DNA from: Streptomyces pactum
GTDB lineage: Bacteria; Actinomycetota; Actinomycetes; Streptomycetales; Streptomycetaceae
Length of the DNA: 64,000 bases
Assembly (NCBI RefSeq): GCF_016031615.1
Contig: NZ_JACYXC010000001.1
Span: 4,712,001-4,776,000, forward strand
Reading direction: 5' to 3'
The notes beneath the pieces were generated by a model. The model did no database searches and was not told the DNA's origin. It saw only the letters and a program-made list of their open reading frames with translations. Below are positions 40,024-52,380 of this stretch, piece after piece (position 1 is the stretch's first letter; every line of letters starts with the position of its first letter). Position numbers and translations under genes: made by a program.

Positions 40024-41492
40024 CGGCGGCGCTCCCTGCGGATACGGCGAACGTTGAAATACATCACGGGAAGGACGAGCACCAGCAGGAACACCGAGAT
40101 CGCGCTGCCGACACCCTGGTTGACGTCGGTCCCGAAGGACGACTGGAAGAGCTGGAGCGCGAGCACGTTGGCGTCGTCCTGGGTGGTGCCCGGCGCGATG
40201 ATGTAGACCAGGTCGAAGATCTTCAGCACATTGATCATCAACGTGACCACGACCACCGCGAGCACCGGCGCCAGCAGCGGCACCGTCACCCGCCGGAAGA
40301 CCTGCCACTCGCTGGCGCCGTCCACCCGCGCCGCCTCCAGCAGTTCCCGCGGCACGCTCGCCAGACCGGCCGCGATCAGGACCATCGCGAACCCGGCCCA
40401 CATCCACACGTACGACCCGATGATCGCCGGGGTCACCAGCGACGGGCCGAGCCAGTCGACCCCGTTGTACGGCTCGTCGAAGTTGGCGGCCGGCAGCCGC
40501 AGCTGTGCCCCTTCCGCCTTCCCCGGCAGGGTGTACGTGCCGTCGCCGCGGGTGGTGGCCCGCGCCACCACCTCGCCGTCCCGCACGGCCTCCACCGTCA
40601 CCCCGGCGAGCGCCTTCTCGCCCGGGTCCAGCGCCCCGTGCCGGCCGCCGCCGCCCCGGGTGAAGTCGAACCAGACGGTACCGGTGACCTTCCCCGCCTC
40701 CGGGCGGGCGGCCACCGCCTCCTGGGCGCCGCCGATGTCCTGCCGCTTGGCGCCCACCAGCGGGACCAGCTGGGCGGCGCCCGCGCGGGCCTGTCCCGGC
40801 ACCGTGTACGAGCCGTCCGGCGACTCGCCCAGCCCGGAACCGTTCCGCGGGTGCGCCCCGGGGAACGGCGGCCGGTCGGCGAAGGTGTCGTGGACCGTCA
40901 CGGTGATGGCGTTCGCCACGCCCCGGTCCGGGTCCTGCTCGTACACCAGCCGGAAGATGATGCCCGCCGCCAGCATGGAGATCGCCATCGGCATGAAGAC
41001 GACCAGCTTGAACGCCGTCGCCCAGCGGACCCGCTCGGTGAGCACCGCGAAGATCAGGCCCAGCGCGGTGGCCACCGAGGGCGCCACGATCACCCAGATG
41101 ACGTTGTTCTTGACGGCGGTGCGGATGGCGTCGTCGGAGAACACCTCGCGGTAGTTGTCGATCCCGACGAACCCGTCGCCCGACGCGTCGAAGAGGCTGC
41201 GCCAGACCGAGTAGCCGATCGGGTAGACCACCAGCGCGCCCAGCAGCGCCAGCGCCGGCAGCAGGAACAGCGCCGCCACCCACGGCCGGGTGCCCAGCAG
41301 GGACCGCCGGCCGCGCCGCCCGGTCCCGCCGCCCGCCCCTGCCGGGACGCTGCCGCCGCCCGCCCCGGCCGGCCCGGTGCCGCCGGTGCTCCCTTCCGAA
41401 CTCTTCTCTCGTGCCTTCCCCTGCGCGGGAACACGTCCTTGCGCGGGCGGTGGCGAGCCAGGCACGGCCTCGCCGCCCGGAGTCGCGGTCAT
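40020..41492 (-). CDS. Carbohydrate ABC transporter permease (MalF type) with inserted extracellular domain
   Basis: 490 residues, much longer than the usual ~300. A disordered Gly/Pro/Ser-rich N-terminus (1-~65) precedes TM1 (AALFLLPALALLGALVVYPI). After about the third TM (MPMAISMLAAGIIFRLVYEQ) an insertion of some 150 residues (~190-345) faces outside. It contains GTVWFDFTRGGGG, LDPGEKALAGVTVEAVRDGE and TRGDGTYTLPG, the pattern of SdrD/Cna-B-like or carboxypeptidase-regulatory-like beta-sandwich domains. The channel then resumes with YVWMWAGFAMVLIAAGL and the EAA loop VPRELLEAARVDGASEWQVF. GGGGGAG precedes ATG 41492. Middle gene of a three-gene operon. Confidence 0.92.
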   Translation of the reverse strand: MTATPGGEAVPGSPPPAQGRVPAQGKAREKSSEGSTGGTGPAGAGGGSVPAGAGGGTGRRGRRSLLGTRPWVAALFLLPALALLGALVVYPIGYSVWRSLFDASGDGFVGIDNYREVFSDDAIRTAVKNNVIWVIVAPSVATALGLIFAVLTERVRWATAFKLVVFMPMAISMLAAGIIFRLVYEQDPDRGVANAITVTVHDTFADRPPFPGAHPRNGSGLGESPDGSYTVPGQARAGAAQLVPLVGAKRQDIGGAQEAVAARPEAGKVTGTVWFDFTRGGGGRHGALDPGEKALAGVTVEAVRDGEVVARATTRGDGTYTLPGKAEGAQLRLPAANFDEPYNGVDWLGPSLVTPAIIGSYVWMWAGFAMVLIAAGLASVPRELLEAARVDGASEWQVFRRVTVPLLAPVLAVVVVTLMINVLKIFDLVYIIAPGTTQDDANVLALQLFQSSFGTDVNQGVGSAISVFLLVLVLPVMYFNVRRIRRERRR

Positions 41493-41517
41493 GGTGTGGG
41501 TCTCCCCCGTCGCGTGA

Positions 41518-42873
41518 TCAGTTCTGGTACGCCTTGGCGGCGTCTGCTTCCAACTGGCGCTGAATGCCCGCCACATCGCGTGGGTTCTTGAGGAAGTCCT
41601 GCAGCGCCTTCCACTCGCCCTGCGCCGGCTTGCCGCCGAACGCGGCCGGCGCCTGGTCGGACATGTCGAAGCGGAAGTCGTCGCCCGCCGCGATCAGCGC
41701 CGTGGCGATGTCGCGGAACTGGGCGTTGGGGTAGGCCTTGACGTCGAGCGCCTTGTTCGCCGAGACGTAACCGCCCGCCTGCGCCCAGATGTGCGCCGCG
41801 TCCGGCGAGGCGAGGAAGGTCAGCAGCGCCTGCGCCGCCTTGCTGTCCCGCAGCGCCACGGCCACGTCCCCGCCGGTGACCACCGGCGCCTTCTCACCGA
41901 CCGCCGGGAACGGGAAGACCTGCGCCTCCGCGCCCAGCTCCGCGCCCGCGTCGGTGACGTTGGCGGCCACGAAGTCGCCCTCGAACACCATCCCGGCCTC
42001 CGGCTCGGCGGCGTTGCCGAACGCCTTGGTGACCGAGTCCGGGAACGCGGTCTGCAGCGCCCCGCTCCGCCCGCCGGCCAGCATCCCCTTGCGGCCCCAC
42101 AGCTCGGCCAGGGTCTCCAGCGCCCGGGTCACCGACGGATCGGTCCACTTGATCTTGTGCTGGGCGAGCTGGTCGTACTTCTCCGGCCCGGCCTGGGAGA
42201 GGTAGACGTTCTCGAACCAGTCGGTGAGCGTCCAGCCGTCCGCGCCGCCGACCGACACCGGGTCGGTCCCGGAGTCGGAGATCAGCTGAGCCTGGTCGAG
42301 CAGCTCCCGCCAGGTCTTCGGCTCCTTGGCGCCCGCGTACTCGAACGCGGCGGTGTTGTACCAGATCAGCGACTTGTTGCTGACCTTGAAGTACACCCCG
42401 TACCGGGTGCCCTCGTGCGAGCCGAGATCCTGCCAGCCGGGCGAGAAGTTCTTCTCCAGCTGCGCCTTGGCCTCCGGCCCGAGCGGTTTCGCCCAGCCCT
42501 TCTCGGCGAACTCCCGCAACACGCCGACCTGGCCCACCAGCGCCACGTCCGGCGGCTGACCACCGGCGATCTTGGAACCCACGAAGGCCGACATGTCGTC
42601 ACCGCTGGGCACGAACGACACCTCGGCGCCGGTGCGCTTCTCGAACTCGTCCAGCACCTTGGTGAAGTTCGCCTGCTCGGTGCCCGTCCACACCGCCGCC
42701 ACCTGGAGTTTCTGCCCGCTCAGCCGCGGCAGCTCCACGGTCGTCGGCGGCGCGGAACCGGCCTGCGCACCGTCCTCGGAACCGCAGCCGGCCACCGTCA
42801 GCCCGAGCGCGGCCACCGCCGCCCAGACCGTAGCTACCCGCGTTGACCGGCGCGCCGGCCGCGCCCCGGCCAC
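41518..42873 (-). CDS. Extracellular sugar-binding lipoprotein of ABC transporter
   Basis: 451 residues from GTG 42873. The signal peptide has an Arg-rich n-region, a hydrophobic core (ATVWAAVAALGLTVAGC) and lipobox VAGC; the lipidated Cys is about residue 30. The mature protein is a group-1 solute-binding protein: LQVAAVWTGTEQANFTKVLD, GAEVSFVPSGDDMSAFVGS, GGQPPDVALVGQVGVLREFA and conserved aromatic residues for sugar stacking (WTLTDWFENVYL). The GTG start has GGGGGAG about 9 nt upstream and gives a normal-length signal peptide; a further upstream ATG (42984) would add 37 odd residues and place a palindromic operator candidate inside the gene. First gene of the operon with the two permeases, 25 bp from the next. 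Confidence 0.9.
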   Translation of the reverse strand: MAGARPARRSTRVATVWAAVAALGLTVAGCGSEDGAQAGSAPPTTVELPRLSGQKLQVAAVWTGTEQANFTKVLDEFEKRTGAEVSFVPSGDDMSAFVGSKIAGGQPPDVALVGQVGVLREFAEKGWAKPLGPEAKAQLEKNFSPGWQDLGSHEGTRYGVYFKVSNKSLIWYNTAAFEYAGAKEPKTWRELLDQAQLISDSGTDPVSVGGADGWTLTDWFENVYLSQAGPEKYDQLAQHKIKWTDPSVTRALETLAELWGRKGMLAGGRSGALQTAFPDSVTKAFGNAAEPEAGMVFEGDFVAANVTDAGAELGAEAQVFPFPAVGEKAPVVTGGDVAVALRDSKAAQALLTFLASPDAAHIWAQAGGYVSANKALDVKAYPNAQFRDIATALIAAGDDFRFDMSDQAPAAFGGKPAQGEWKALQDFLKNPRDVAGIQRQLEADAAKAYQN

Positions 42874-42947
42874 CCGGTCCGTCTCCCCCGGTGGGGGAGC
42901 GGACGTCCGCGCGTGGCCCGCCCCTTGCGAGCGCCGCGGAATCCGTG

Positions 42948-42962
42948 AGCGCTTCGAGCGCT
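42948..42962 (-). promoter_or_regulatory. LacI-type operator candidate upstream of sugar operon
   Basis: AGCGCTTCGAGCGCT, two AGCGCT half-sites around a 3-bp centre, about 75 nt upstream of the chosen start of the binding-protein gene. Paired AGCGCT-containing palindromes are typical targets of LacI-family sugar repressors in Streptomyces. No regulator gene is adjacent in the window. Confidence 0.45.
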
Positions 42963-42984
42963 GCGTATGAGGCGGAATGCGCAT

Positions 42985-43717
42985 CCCCGTGTGTCCCTCC
43001 CGTACCGGCCTTGTCCAGCCGTCCCCGTAACCCGGCGGCCGGCGGCCGGACGCGCGGTACGCGCCCGGGTCCACGTCCCGGCCGGTTCCCCGCCCGTGCC
43101 GGGTGGGGTCCGTCCGCGGTCGCGCCCGGGTCCGGCGTGTGCCCAGGTCCGGCGGCTTCTCGCCCCGTGTCCGGCCGTTCCCGTTCGGACAGTCCTACGC
43201 CCGGCCACCGGTCCCCGCAATACCGTTATGGAGATCAACTCCCTGATCGTGACCGGGATGTGATGAAGGGTTAGGCGAGTCGCGGAGGAGTCGGACAGGA
43301 GGGAAACGAGGGGCAGGTGAGACACCCCCGGGCACGCCCGGCACCGACGGCGGGTCACCGGGCCGGCTGTCCGCGGCGTCCTCAACGTGGTTCGTGGCGT
43401 GCGCCGTTGGGGCGGGGGCGGGGCGGCGCACGCCGGACGCGACGCGTCATGGGTGTCGAACTGAGTGTGCCGCCGGTCTGGTTCGGGCCCGGGCGGTGGG
43501 GTTCCGGGTGGTGGGTGGGTACCGGCGAGCCGTACCGGGTCGAGGTGGCCGGCGGACAGGATGGCGGCGGCCCCGCCCGGGCCCGACCCCGGCGGGCCAG
43601 GAGCCGGTGGATACGGGTGGGCGGCCGGTGGATGGCCGGTCGGCCGTGGCGACGGTACCGGGGGCGGCGGGCGGCCCGAGGCGGCACTGCGGGCGGCGGG
43701 GCTGCTGTCCGATATTC
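42985..43717. other. Gene-free region with a low-GC island
   Basis: No credible gene. The island at about 43205-43290 is markedly lower in GC than its flanks. On the plus strand it contains a tiny frame MEINSLIVTGM followed by a stop, from the ATG at about 43228. It may hold promoter elements; orientation undecided. The rest is GC-rich filler. Confidence 0.4.
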
Positions 43718-43788
43718 GGTGGCCGGTGGCCGGTGGCCGGTGGCCGGTGGCCGGTGACTGGTGGCCGGTGGCCGGTGACTGGTGCCGG
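43718..43788. repeat. Heptanucleotide tandem repeat (GGTGGCC)n
   Basis: About ten copies of a 7-bp unit GGTGGCC, interrupted twice by GGTGACT. A 7-bp unit is not a multiple of three, so it would destroy any reading frame on change of copy number; no gene crosses it. Confidence 0.9.
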
Positions 43789-44195
43789 TCGGGTTCCGGG
43801 GTCGGTTCGCGGCCGGGTACGGCCGGGCGGGCGCGCGTCCGGGGGCCGGCGTGCCGTCGGGTTCGGGGACGGACGCACGACCCTCGGGGTGGGCGTCCCC
43901 GGGCGGGCGTCGGCGGGAGCCGGGCCGGCCGGCCGCCGTGCGACGTCCGGTATCCGATGACCCGCGTCCGGCTGTCCGGTGTCCGGGCCGTGGCGGGGCC
44001 CGGGCAGGCGGCGGGCCGGGGCCGTGCCGGCCGCCCGGCGCGCGAGGCCGTACGCCTCCTCGCCCCGTGGAGGCGCCGGGAGCCGGGGGGCGGGTGCCGG
44101 AGAGCGGAGGTCCGTCACACCGGAAGGGCGCCCGGCCGTCCCCGCCCGGCCGGGCGGGGACGGCCACGGACCAGGGGCGGCCGGGGACGGCGCGC

Positions 44196-47100
44196 TCAGC
44201 CGAGGGCCGGGGCGGTGGGGGCCTGTGCGGACTGGGCCGCACGCTGCAACGCGCTCGCGAGCAGGGCGAGGTCCGTCGGTCCGTTGCCCAGCTCCCGTAC
44301 CGGTCGCCGGGTCGGCGGGTCGCCCATCCGGGTCCAGTCCAGCGGCACCACGGTCGGCCGCTGGGTCGCGGTGCGGGGTATCCGCCCGGTGACCCGCCCG
44401 GCCTGGAACGGGGTGGCCACCGCGTCGTCCGGCCGGTGCAGCCGCCCGCGGCCCGGCACCGTCGCGCCGCCCGCCCGGTGGTCCGCCGCCCGCCCCGGGC
44501 CGTCACCGTGTCCCGGCCCACCGTCGCCGTGTGCCGTCCCGTCGGGGCGGCCGGGTTCCTCGGTCGGGGCCGACGGTTCCAGGGTGATCCGCAGTCCGGC
44601 GTGCTCCACGGCCGCGGTCTCCGCGGTGCGGTCCGGGCGGCCGGACGCGGCGACGAGGTGGACGCCGAGCCGGGCGCCGTCCCGGGCCACCGCCTCCAGC
44701 GCACGGACGACCGAGCCGGCGGCCGGCCGCCCCGGGCTGCCCAGCGCCGGCGCCACCAGGGCGTCGAAGTCGTCCACCAGGACCACCAGCCGGGGCAGCG
44801 CGGTCCGCGCGGTGAGCCGTCCCGCGTCGGCCGCCGCGCCGGACTGCCGGCCGGGGCGGAGCTTCAGCGTGCTGCTGGGCGGCGTCTCCAGGTCACCGCG
44901 GTGCCCGTGACCGTGGCCGGTGCCGGACGGCGGCGCGGCGCCGTCCGTCCCCGGCAGGTCCCCGCCGGACCCTTGCGGCGGACCGCCCGCCTCCGGCCGC
45001 CGCCCGGCGCCCGGGTCGGTGGCGGACGGACGCCCGGAGGCGGCGAGCGCGGCCGGTACCGAGCGCGTCCCGGGCGCGCCGGCCCGCGGTGCGCCACCGG
45101 CGTCCGGTGCCGGCCGGGCGTCCGGCGCGGTCCGGGTGTCGCCGGGGCGGCGCGGCGCGATCACCCGCGGCGCGGTGTCCCGCTGCTGCGCGTGCCAGGT
45201 GACGAAGTCCAGCCGGCCCAGGAGTTCGGCGCGCCGCTTCAGCTCCGCCGCCAGGGCCTGGGCGAACTCCCGCATCCGGACCGGGTCGGAGGCGGCCAGA
45301 TAGGTCGAGACGTGCGGCAGGTCGGTACAGACCCGCAGCCCCTCGCCGCGCTCCGCCCCGCCGCCGTCCACCAGCACCATCGCCAGGCGGTCCGGCCGTT
45401 CGGCGGCGGACAGCGAGGCGGCGACCGACCGCAGCAGCTCGGTTTTGCCGGTGCCCGGGCCGCCGTCGATGAGCAGGTGCGGCCCGTCGGCGGCCAGGTC
45501 CACCGAGAGCGGCCCGGCAACCCCCGCGCCCAGCACGGCCAGGGTCCGGCCGCCGGTCGGCACCTCGTCCGCGGCGGCCGCCCAGCGGGCCAGCAGGGAG
45601 GCGGGCGTGGCCCGGGCCAGCCCCAGTTCGTCCAGGAGCCGGGCGGTGGCCGGCAGCGCGGCGGCGCCACGGCCCGCCCCGGCTCCGTACGCCGCGCCGG
45701 ACGGGCGCAGTGGGGCCAGCGCCCGCGCGAAGCGCTCGGCCCACGCGGCGGACACCGCGTCCACCGTCGCCACGCCCTCGTACAGCTCGACGCCGCCGGC
45801 CGGCTCCCCGGCCCGGGCGGCCGGACCGGTGAACACCGGCGGGACCCGGCCGGCGCCCCCGGCCGGGCCGGGAGCGTGCCCGGCGGGTGCCGGGTCCGGG
45901 AACCCGGCGCCCGGTCCGGGGTACGTCCCCCGGGCACCGGCGGCCGGGTCCGGCGACGGGCCACCGGGCTGGTGGTGGCCGGTGCCGCCACCGGTGCCGT
46001 ACGGGGGGTGCCGGTCGCCGCCGGCCCCGTACGCGGGGCCGGCCGGAGCGGTGCCGGGCGGCCGGCCGGGGCCGTGCGCCGCGTGGCCGGGCCCGCCCGC
46101 CGGGTCACCCGGGGCGCCGGGCCACGGCCCGTCGGGGCCGGTGCCGTACGCCCGCGCGTCGGCGCCGTACGCCCCAGGGGCCGGGGGGTGGGGAGTGGCA
46201 GGACCGGGACCGCCGGCGGGGTGGCCGTCGTGGCCACGGGGATCGGCGTACGGCGGGTGGGCCGCGGCCGTGGGCCGGGAGGCGTGGTGGCCGCCGCCGT
46301 CCGGGACCGCGGCCCGGGCCGTGTCGTGGTGGCCGGCCGCGGGCCCGTCCGCGGCGTCCGGGTGACCGGGCCGGTCCGTGCCCCAGGGCCGGCCGGCCGG
46401 CCCCGGCAGGGGGAGTGGCCGGGGCCGGGATGCCACGCCGGGAACGGGGTACGGGGGCGCCGTCGGTGGCGGGTACCGGTCGCGGCCGCTGGCAGGGGTA
46501 CCGGTCGCCGCCCGTAGCGGTGTGCCGGTCGTCGGCGCCGGCCGGCCCGTGCGCGCCGGGACGCGCGAGGCCATCGGGGTGGGCACACGCGTCCGGCCCG
46601 GCCCCGGGCCCGGCGGGGTGGGCGTGCGGGCCGGCCTGCTCGCCGGTCCGGTGGCCCGGACCCGGCGTGGCGGCGGCCGGGCCGGGCGCGCCGGCGTGGC
46701 CCTGGTGCGTACCGCCGTAGCCCCCGGGCGCGCCGGCGTGGCCCTGCGGCGTACCGGTTCCGTCGGACGCGCCGGCGGTCCGGCCGTGAGAGGGGAAGCC
46801 CTCCTCGGGCGCGGTGGGGCCGTGCCCCTGCTGTCCGGCCGCGGTCTGCTGCCCGGTGGTGTTCCGTTGCCCGGCGGCGGCCTGCCGCCCCGCGGCGTCC
46901 GGCTGCCCGTCGGCGGCGTGCTCCGCTGTGGCGTACTGCCCGTGGTGCCCGTGCCCTCCGGTGGCGGCGTGCTGCCCGGTGGCGCCCGGGTGCGGGGCCG
47001 CCGCGGGCCAGGCGGAGCTGCCGGAGCCGGCGGCGGTACCGGCGGCGCCCGCCGGGTCCGGCCGGTCGTGGGGTCCGGTGGTGCCGGCGATGTCCGGCCG

Positions 47101-49345
47101 GCCGCCGGGGAGGCCGGCGCCGGGCGCGGCGCCGCCCGCCGGCGCGGCCGGGCCCGGGGACACCCCGGCGCCGGACCCGCCGACCGCACCGGGCGCGGGG
47201 GCGCCACCGGGCGCCGGGACGGCACCACCGGCCGCCCACGGCCCGGGATGGCCCTCCCCGGGAGCGGCGGTGGCACCGGCCGCCGGGGAGGGAGCACCGG
47301 CCGTCCACGCGCCCTGCGGGTCGCCGGACGGGCGGTGCGGGCGGGCCGGGCGCATGAGCCGCAGCCCGGTCGCCACGTCCCCGCTGAGCAGGGCGACCGT
47401 CCCGCACTCCGCGAAGACCGGGGAGACCGCGCAGGCCCCGGCGTGGCCGGCGGCGACCGGCGCGCCGGCGGGCAGCGCCTCCGTCTCGGCCAGGCAGATC
47501 AGGTGGACGCCGCCCGCCGCACCGCCCGCGGCCAGCGCGGCGAGGCTGTCGCGCAGCGCCGGCGAACCGGGGTCACCGTCCACGACCACCACCGCGTACG
47601 GGCCCGGGTACGCCCGGGCCGCGGCCTCCACCGCCTCGGGCGGCGCGGTGGCCCAGGCCGGGCCCAGGCCGCTCCCGTCCAGCCGGCGGGTCAGCTCCGC
47701 CGCCCGGGCCATGGCCTGCTCCCGGTCGTAGGCGAGCAGCAGCCGGCAGTCCTGGCCGTGCGCCGGGTGCAGCTGCGGGAGCCAGCCCAGCCAGGACCAC
47801 TCGGCGAGCCGCTCCTGGGCGCCGCGGTTCCGGTCGGTGCTGATGAGCACGATCTCCAGGGCGGCGGGGGAGTGCAGCGCGGCGAGCTGGGCCACCACCG
47901 AGCGGGCCAGCCCGGCGAGCCGGGCGCGCGGCCCGGCCAGGCCCAGCGAGCCGGCCCCGCGCAGGTCCACCGTGACCGGGGCCGCCTCGATCACCGCGCC
48001 GCCGGCCGTGGTCCGGTCGGCGGTGCCCAGCCGTACGGTCAGCGCGTCGGGGTGCTCCGGGCCGCGCTCCCACAGCCGGTGTCCGGGGGCGAGCGCGGTG
48101 AGCAGGATGTCGGCCGGATCGGGCCAGCGGCGCCGCAGCTCCGCCGCCTCGGCCGCGGCCCGGGCGCGCAGCTCCTCGCGGTCCTCCGCCGGCCCCTCGC
48201 CGGGGCCGGGCTCGCGCTCCGCCGCCCGGCCGCCGGCCAGTCGCCGTGCCCACGCCCCTATGCCGCGGCGCCGGGGCGGGGCCGCCGGTCCGCCGGCGTC
48301 CTCCGGCCCGGCCCCTTCGTCGCCGGGCAGCGGGACCGAGACGGTCCCGGCGGACAGCGCAGTCCGGTGCGCGGACGGCAGTCCGGCGCCGGGAACGGGG
48401 GCGCCGCCGGCCGGGCCGGCACCGGCGTGCGGCCGCGCCCCGGACCCGCCGGGCACGCCTCCGGGGCCCGTCCCGGCCGTGCCGCCGGCCCGGTGCCCCG
48501 GCCGGCCGCCGTGCGGGCCCTGGCCTGGGTGCGGCGGCCGGTGGTCCACGGTCGCCCCGTGGCCCGGGTACGCCGCCGGGGCCACCCGGAGGTGGCCCTC
48601 GCCGTCCGGTGCGACGGGCGGTCCGGCGGGATCCTCCCCGTCGGCGGGGGTGCGCAGCCGCAGCGCGGACTCCCCGATGCGCACCAGGGTGTCCGGGGCC
48701 AGCGGGACGGGGGTGGCGCCGACCCGCCGGCCGGCCATCAGCGTGCCGTTGGTCGAGCCCAGGTCGGCCACGGTGATCCGGCCGTCGTCGGCCACCGTCA
48801 CCGCGCAGTGCAGCCGGGAGACGTCCGGGTCGTCCAGCGGCACGTCGGCCTCCGTGGAACGCCCTATCCGGATCTGCCCGCCGTGCAGCAGGTGGACCCC
48901 GCCGGCGTCCGGTCCGGCCACCACGTGCAGCCGTACCCCGGTGGCGGCCTCCGGCACCGGGTCGGCCGACCAGCCGTGCGGGCCGGCCGGGGCGCCGAGG
49001 GAGATCACCGCGCCGTCCACCAGCGGCGGCTCGCCGAGCACACAGCGCTGCGGGTCGAGCCGGTCCGCGCCGCTGAACACCGGGGCCCCGGCGCCGCCGG
49101 CCTCGGAGCCGGCCGCCGCGACGGCGTCGGCCAGCCCGCTCGCCACCGCGGACAGGGTGGTGCCGGCGGGGGCGGTGACCAGGACGTCCACCGCGACGGT
49201 GGCCGGGGGCTGCGGGGCCGGGGAAGGCACCGGCCCGGCGGGTGGCTCCGGCGCGCGGGGGGGCGGGGCGGGGCGCGCGGGCCGCTCGGCCCAGCGGGCC
49301 GGGATGGGCACCGCGAGGCCCGAGGACGGTCAGCCGGATCCGCAT
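44196..49345 (-). CDS. FHA-domain, FtsK/SpoIIIE-type twin-ATPase protein (two apparent frameshifts)
   Basis: About 1715 residues once two single bases are allowed for. It starts MRIRLTVLGPRG (ATG 49345); one extra G in the G7 run at 49257-49263 and one near 46470-46510 shift the frame. Order: N-terminal ~90-residue domain (VAVDVLVTAPAGTTLSAVAS); FHA domain (~130-235) with IRIGRSTEADVPLDDPDVSR and LGSTNGTL, a phosphothreonine reader; first, degenerate ATPase-like module (~350-640, VTVDLRGAGSLGLAGPRARL); a ~400-residue Gly/His/Gln/Pro linker with GGHGHHGQY; second ATPase module with Walker A LIDGGPGTGKTELL and Walker B RLVVLVDDFDAL. The FtsK-like modules resemble type VII secretion ATPases, but no membrane segments were seen. 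Divergent from pkaA. Function unknown; a kinase-controlled ATPase is an inference. Confidence 0.8.
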
Positions 49346-50639
49346 AGCCGTCTACGGTCCCTTCTGCCCGCCGGAGCGGCCGAGGGTGCCGTGAAGCCCC
49401 CCGCCGCCCCCCGGGCGCGTCGGCACGTACAGATAGCACGGCACGGACGCGGCGGCCCCCGCTTCGTACTGTCACCGACTCCGTGCTGCGTGCATCCTCG
49501 CACCTGCCGCCGACACTTCGCCCGGCGGCCACCTCGCCATGATCGTGTGCGCCCGGCCGACCGGGCGAAATGGCCTGATCGCGGGTGGGGACGCCGAGTT
49601 CGTGGCGGTCGCGTGGCGATGTCCGGGCGGAGGTGACCGGTCACCCGGGAGCGGACGTACCCCGCCCCTGCGGACGTACCCCGCCACCGGATGCGCCGGC
49701 CCATCCGGCGCGCCCGCCACCCGCCGCGCCCACCCACCGGACGTACGCCCAGCGGACGCGGCCGCCCCTCCCGGACGGTCTCCGCCAACCCGACGCGCCC
49801 TCCCGCCCGGGACCCGCCGCGCCCGCCCACCGGACGTACCCGCCCACCCCGGACCGGTCGAGGCCCACCCACCGAACGTGGCACGGGCGTCCGGCCGAAG
49901 GGACACGGCCGCCACGCCGGGCGGGGCGTCGCCGGTCGTCCGGGCGGGGCGTGGCCGTTCACCCGGGCGGGGGCGTCGCCGGTCGTCCGGGCGGGGGCGT
50001 GGCCGTTCGCCGGGGGCCGGATGCCCCCGGCCCGTCGGAATGCCCCCGGCCCACCGGGATGCCCGGCGAACCGGACGGGCCGGGAGCAGCCCCGCCGCGT
50101 GCGATCCGGCCACCCCCGCCCGGCGGGGGCGCCCGGGGCGCCCGGGGAGCCGCCCGGGAAGTGTCCGGGGGACCGCGGCGGACGTCCGGGGCGCGCCGGC
50201 AACCAACTGTCCGGTTTCCGCGTCTTCCTCCCGAGCCGGGGTGCCCCGGCGTGCCCGGGGGCCCGGGGCCGCCGTCCCGGCGATCCATCCGGGGCGGCGG
50301 GCGGCGGCACTAGAGTGGGGCGGACGCGTCGCGTCCGGCGGACGGGGAGGGACCGGAACCGTACGGCGGGGGCACCGCTCACCGCACCACAACGGCACCA
50401 CCCGCACCACCGGCCGACCCGGCACCACCGCGGAACCGGCCGCCCCACCGACCGACCCGAAGAAGCGACAGACCGAAAAGGCCCCGACACACCGGCAGAG
50501 GCCGGCCGCCCGTCAGACCGGCGGACCGACCGGCGGACACGGACCGCACACCTCTGCGGCACGGCGCCGCACCAGGCACCACAGCAGACGCGAGACCGAC
50601 AGAACCGACAGACATGACCACGATCAGGGAGCGCATGAC
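49346..50639. repeat. Divergent 1.3-kb gene-free region with tandem repeats
   Basis: Between the FHA/ATPase gene and pkaA. Four alternating 23-24 bp units beginning GGGCGGGGCGT lie at 49919, 49942, 49965 and 49989 (alternate units end GTCGTCC or GTTCACC/GTTCGCC). Also GCGGACGTACCCCGCC twice near 49660-49685. The region 49480-49610 is less GC-rich and may contain promoters. A 12-codon frame starting ATG 50614 overlaps the pkaA start and could couple its translation. Confidence 0.6.

Positions 50640-52380
<1,741 letters not shown>

Noticed and set aside
39055..42873. Sugar-transporter ATPase expected in the operon
   Set aside because: No Walker-motif gene lies next to the permeases; Streptomyces sugar importers commonly share a distant MsiK-type ATPase.
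42874..43074. N-terminal extension of the sugar-binding lipoprotein
   Set aside because: It would add 37-67 residues before the signal peptide and cover a palindromic operator candidate; the GTG at 42873 has a better ribosome site.
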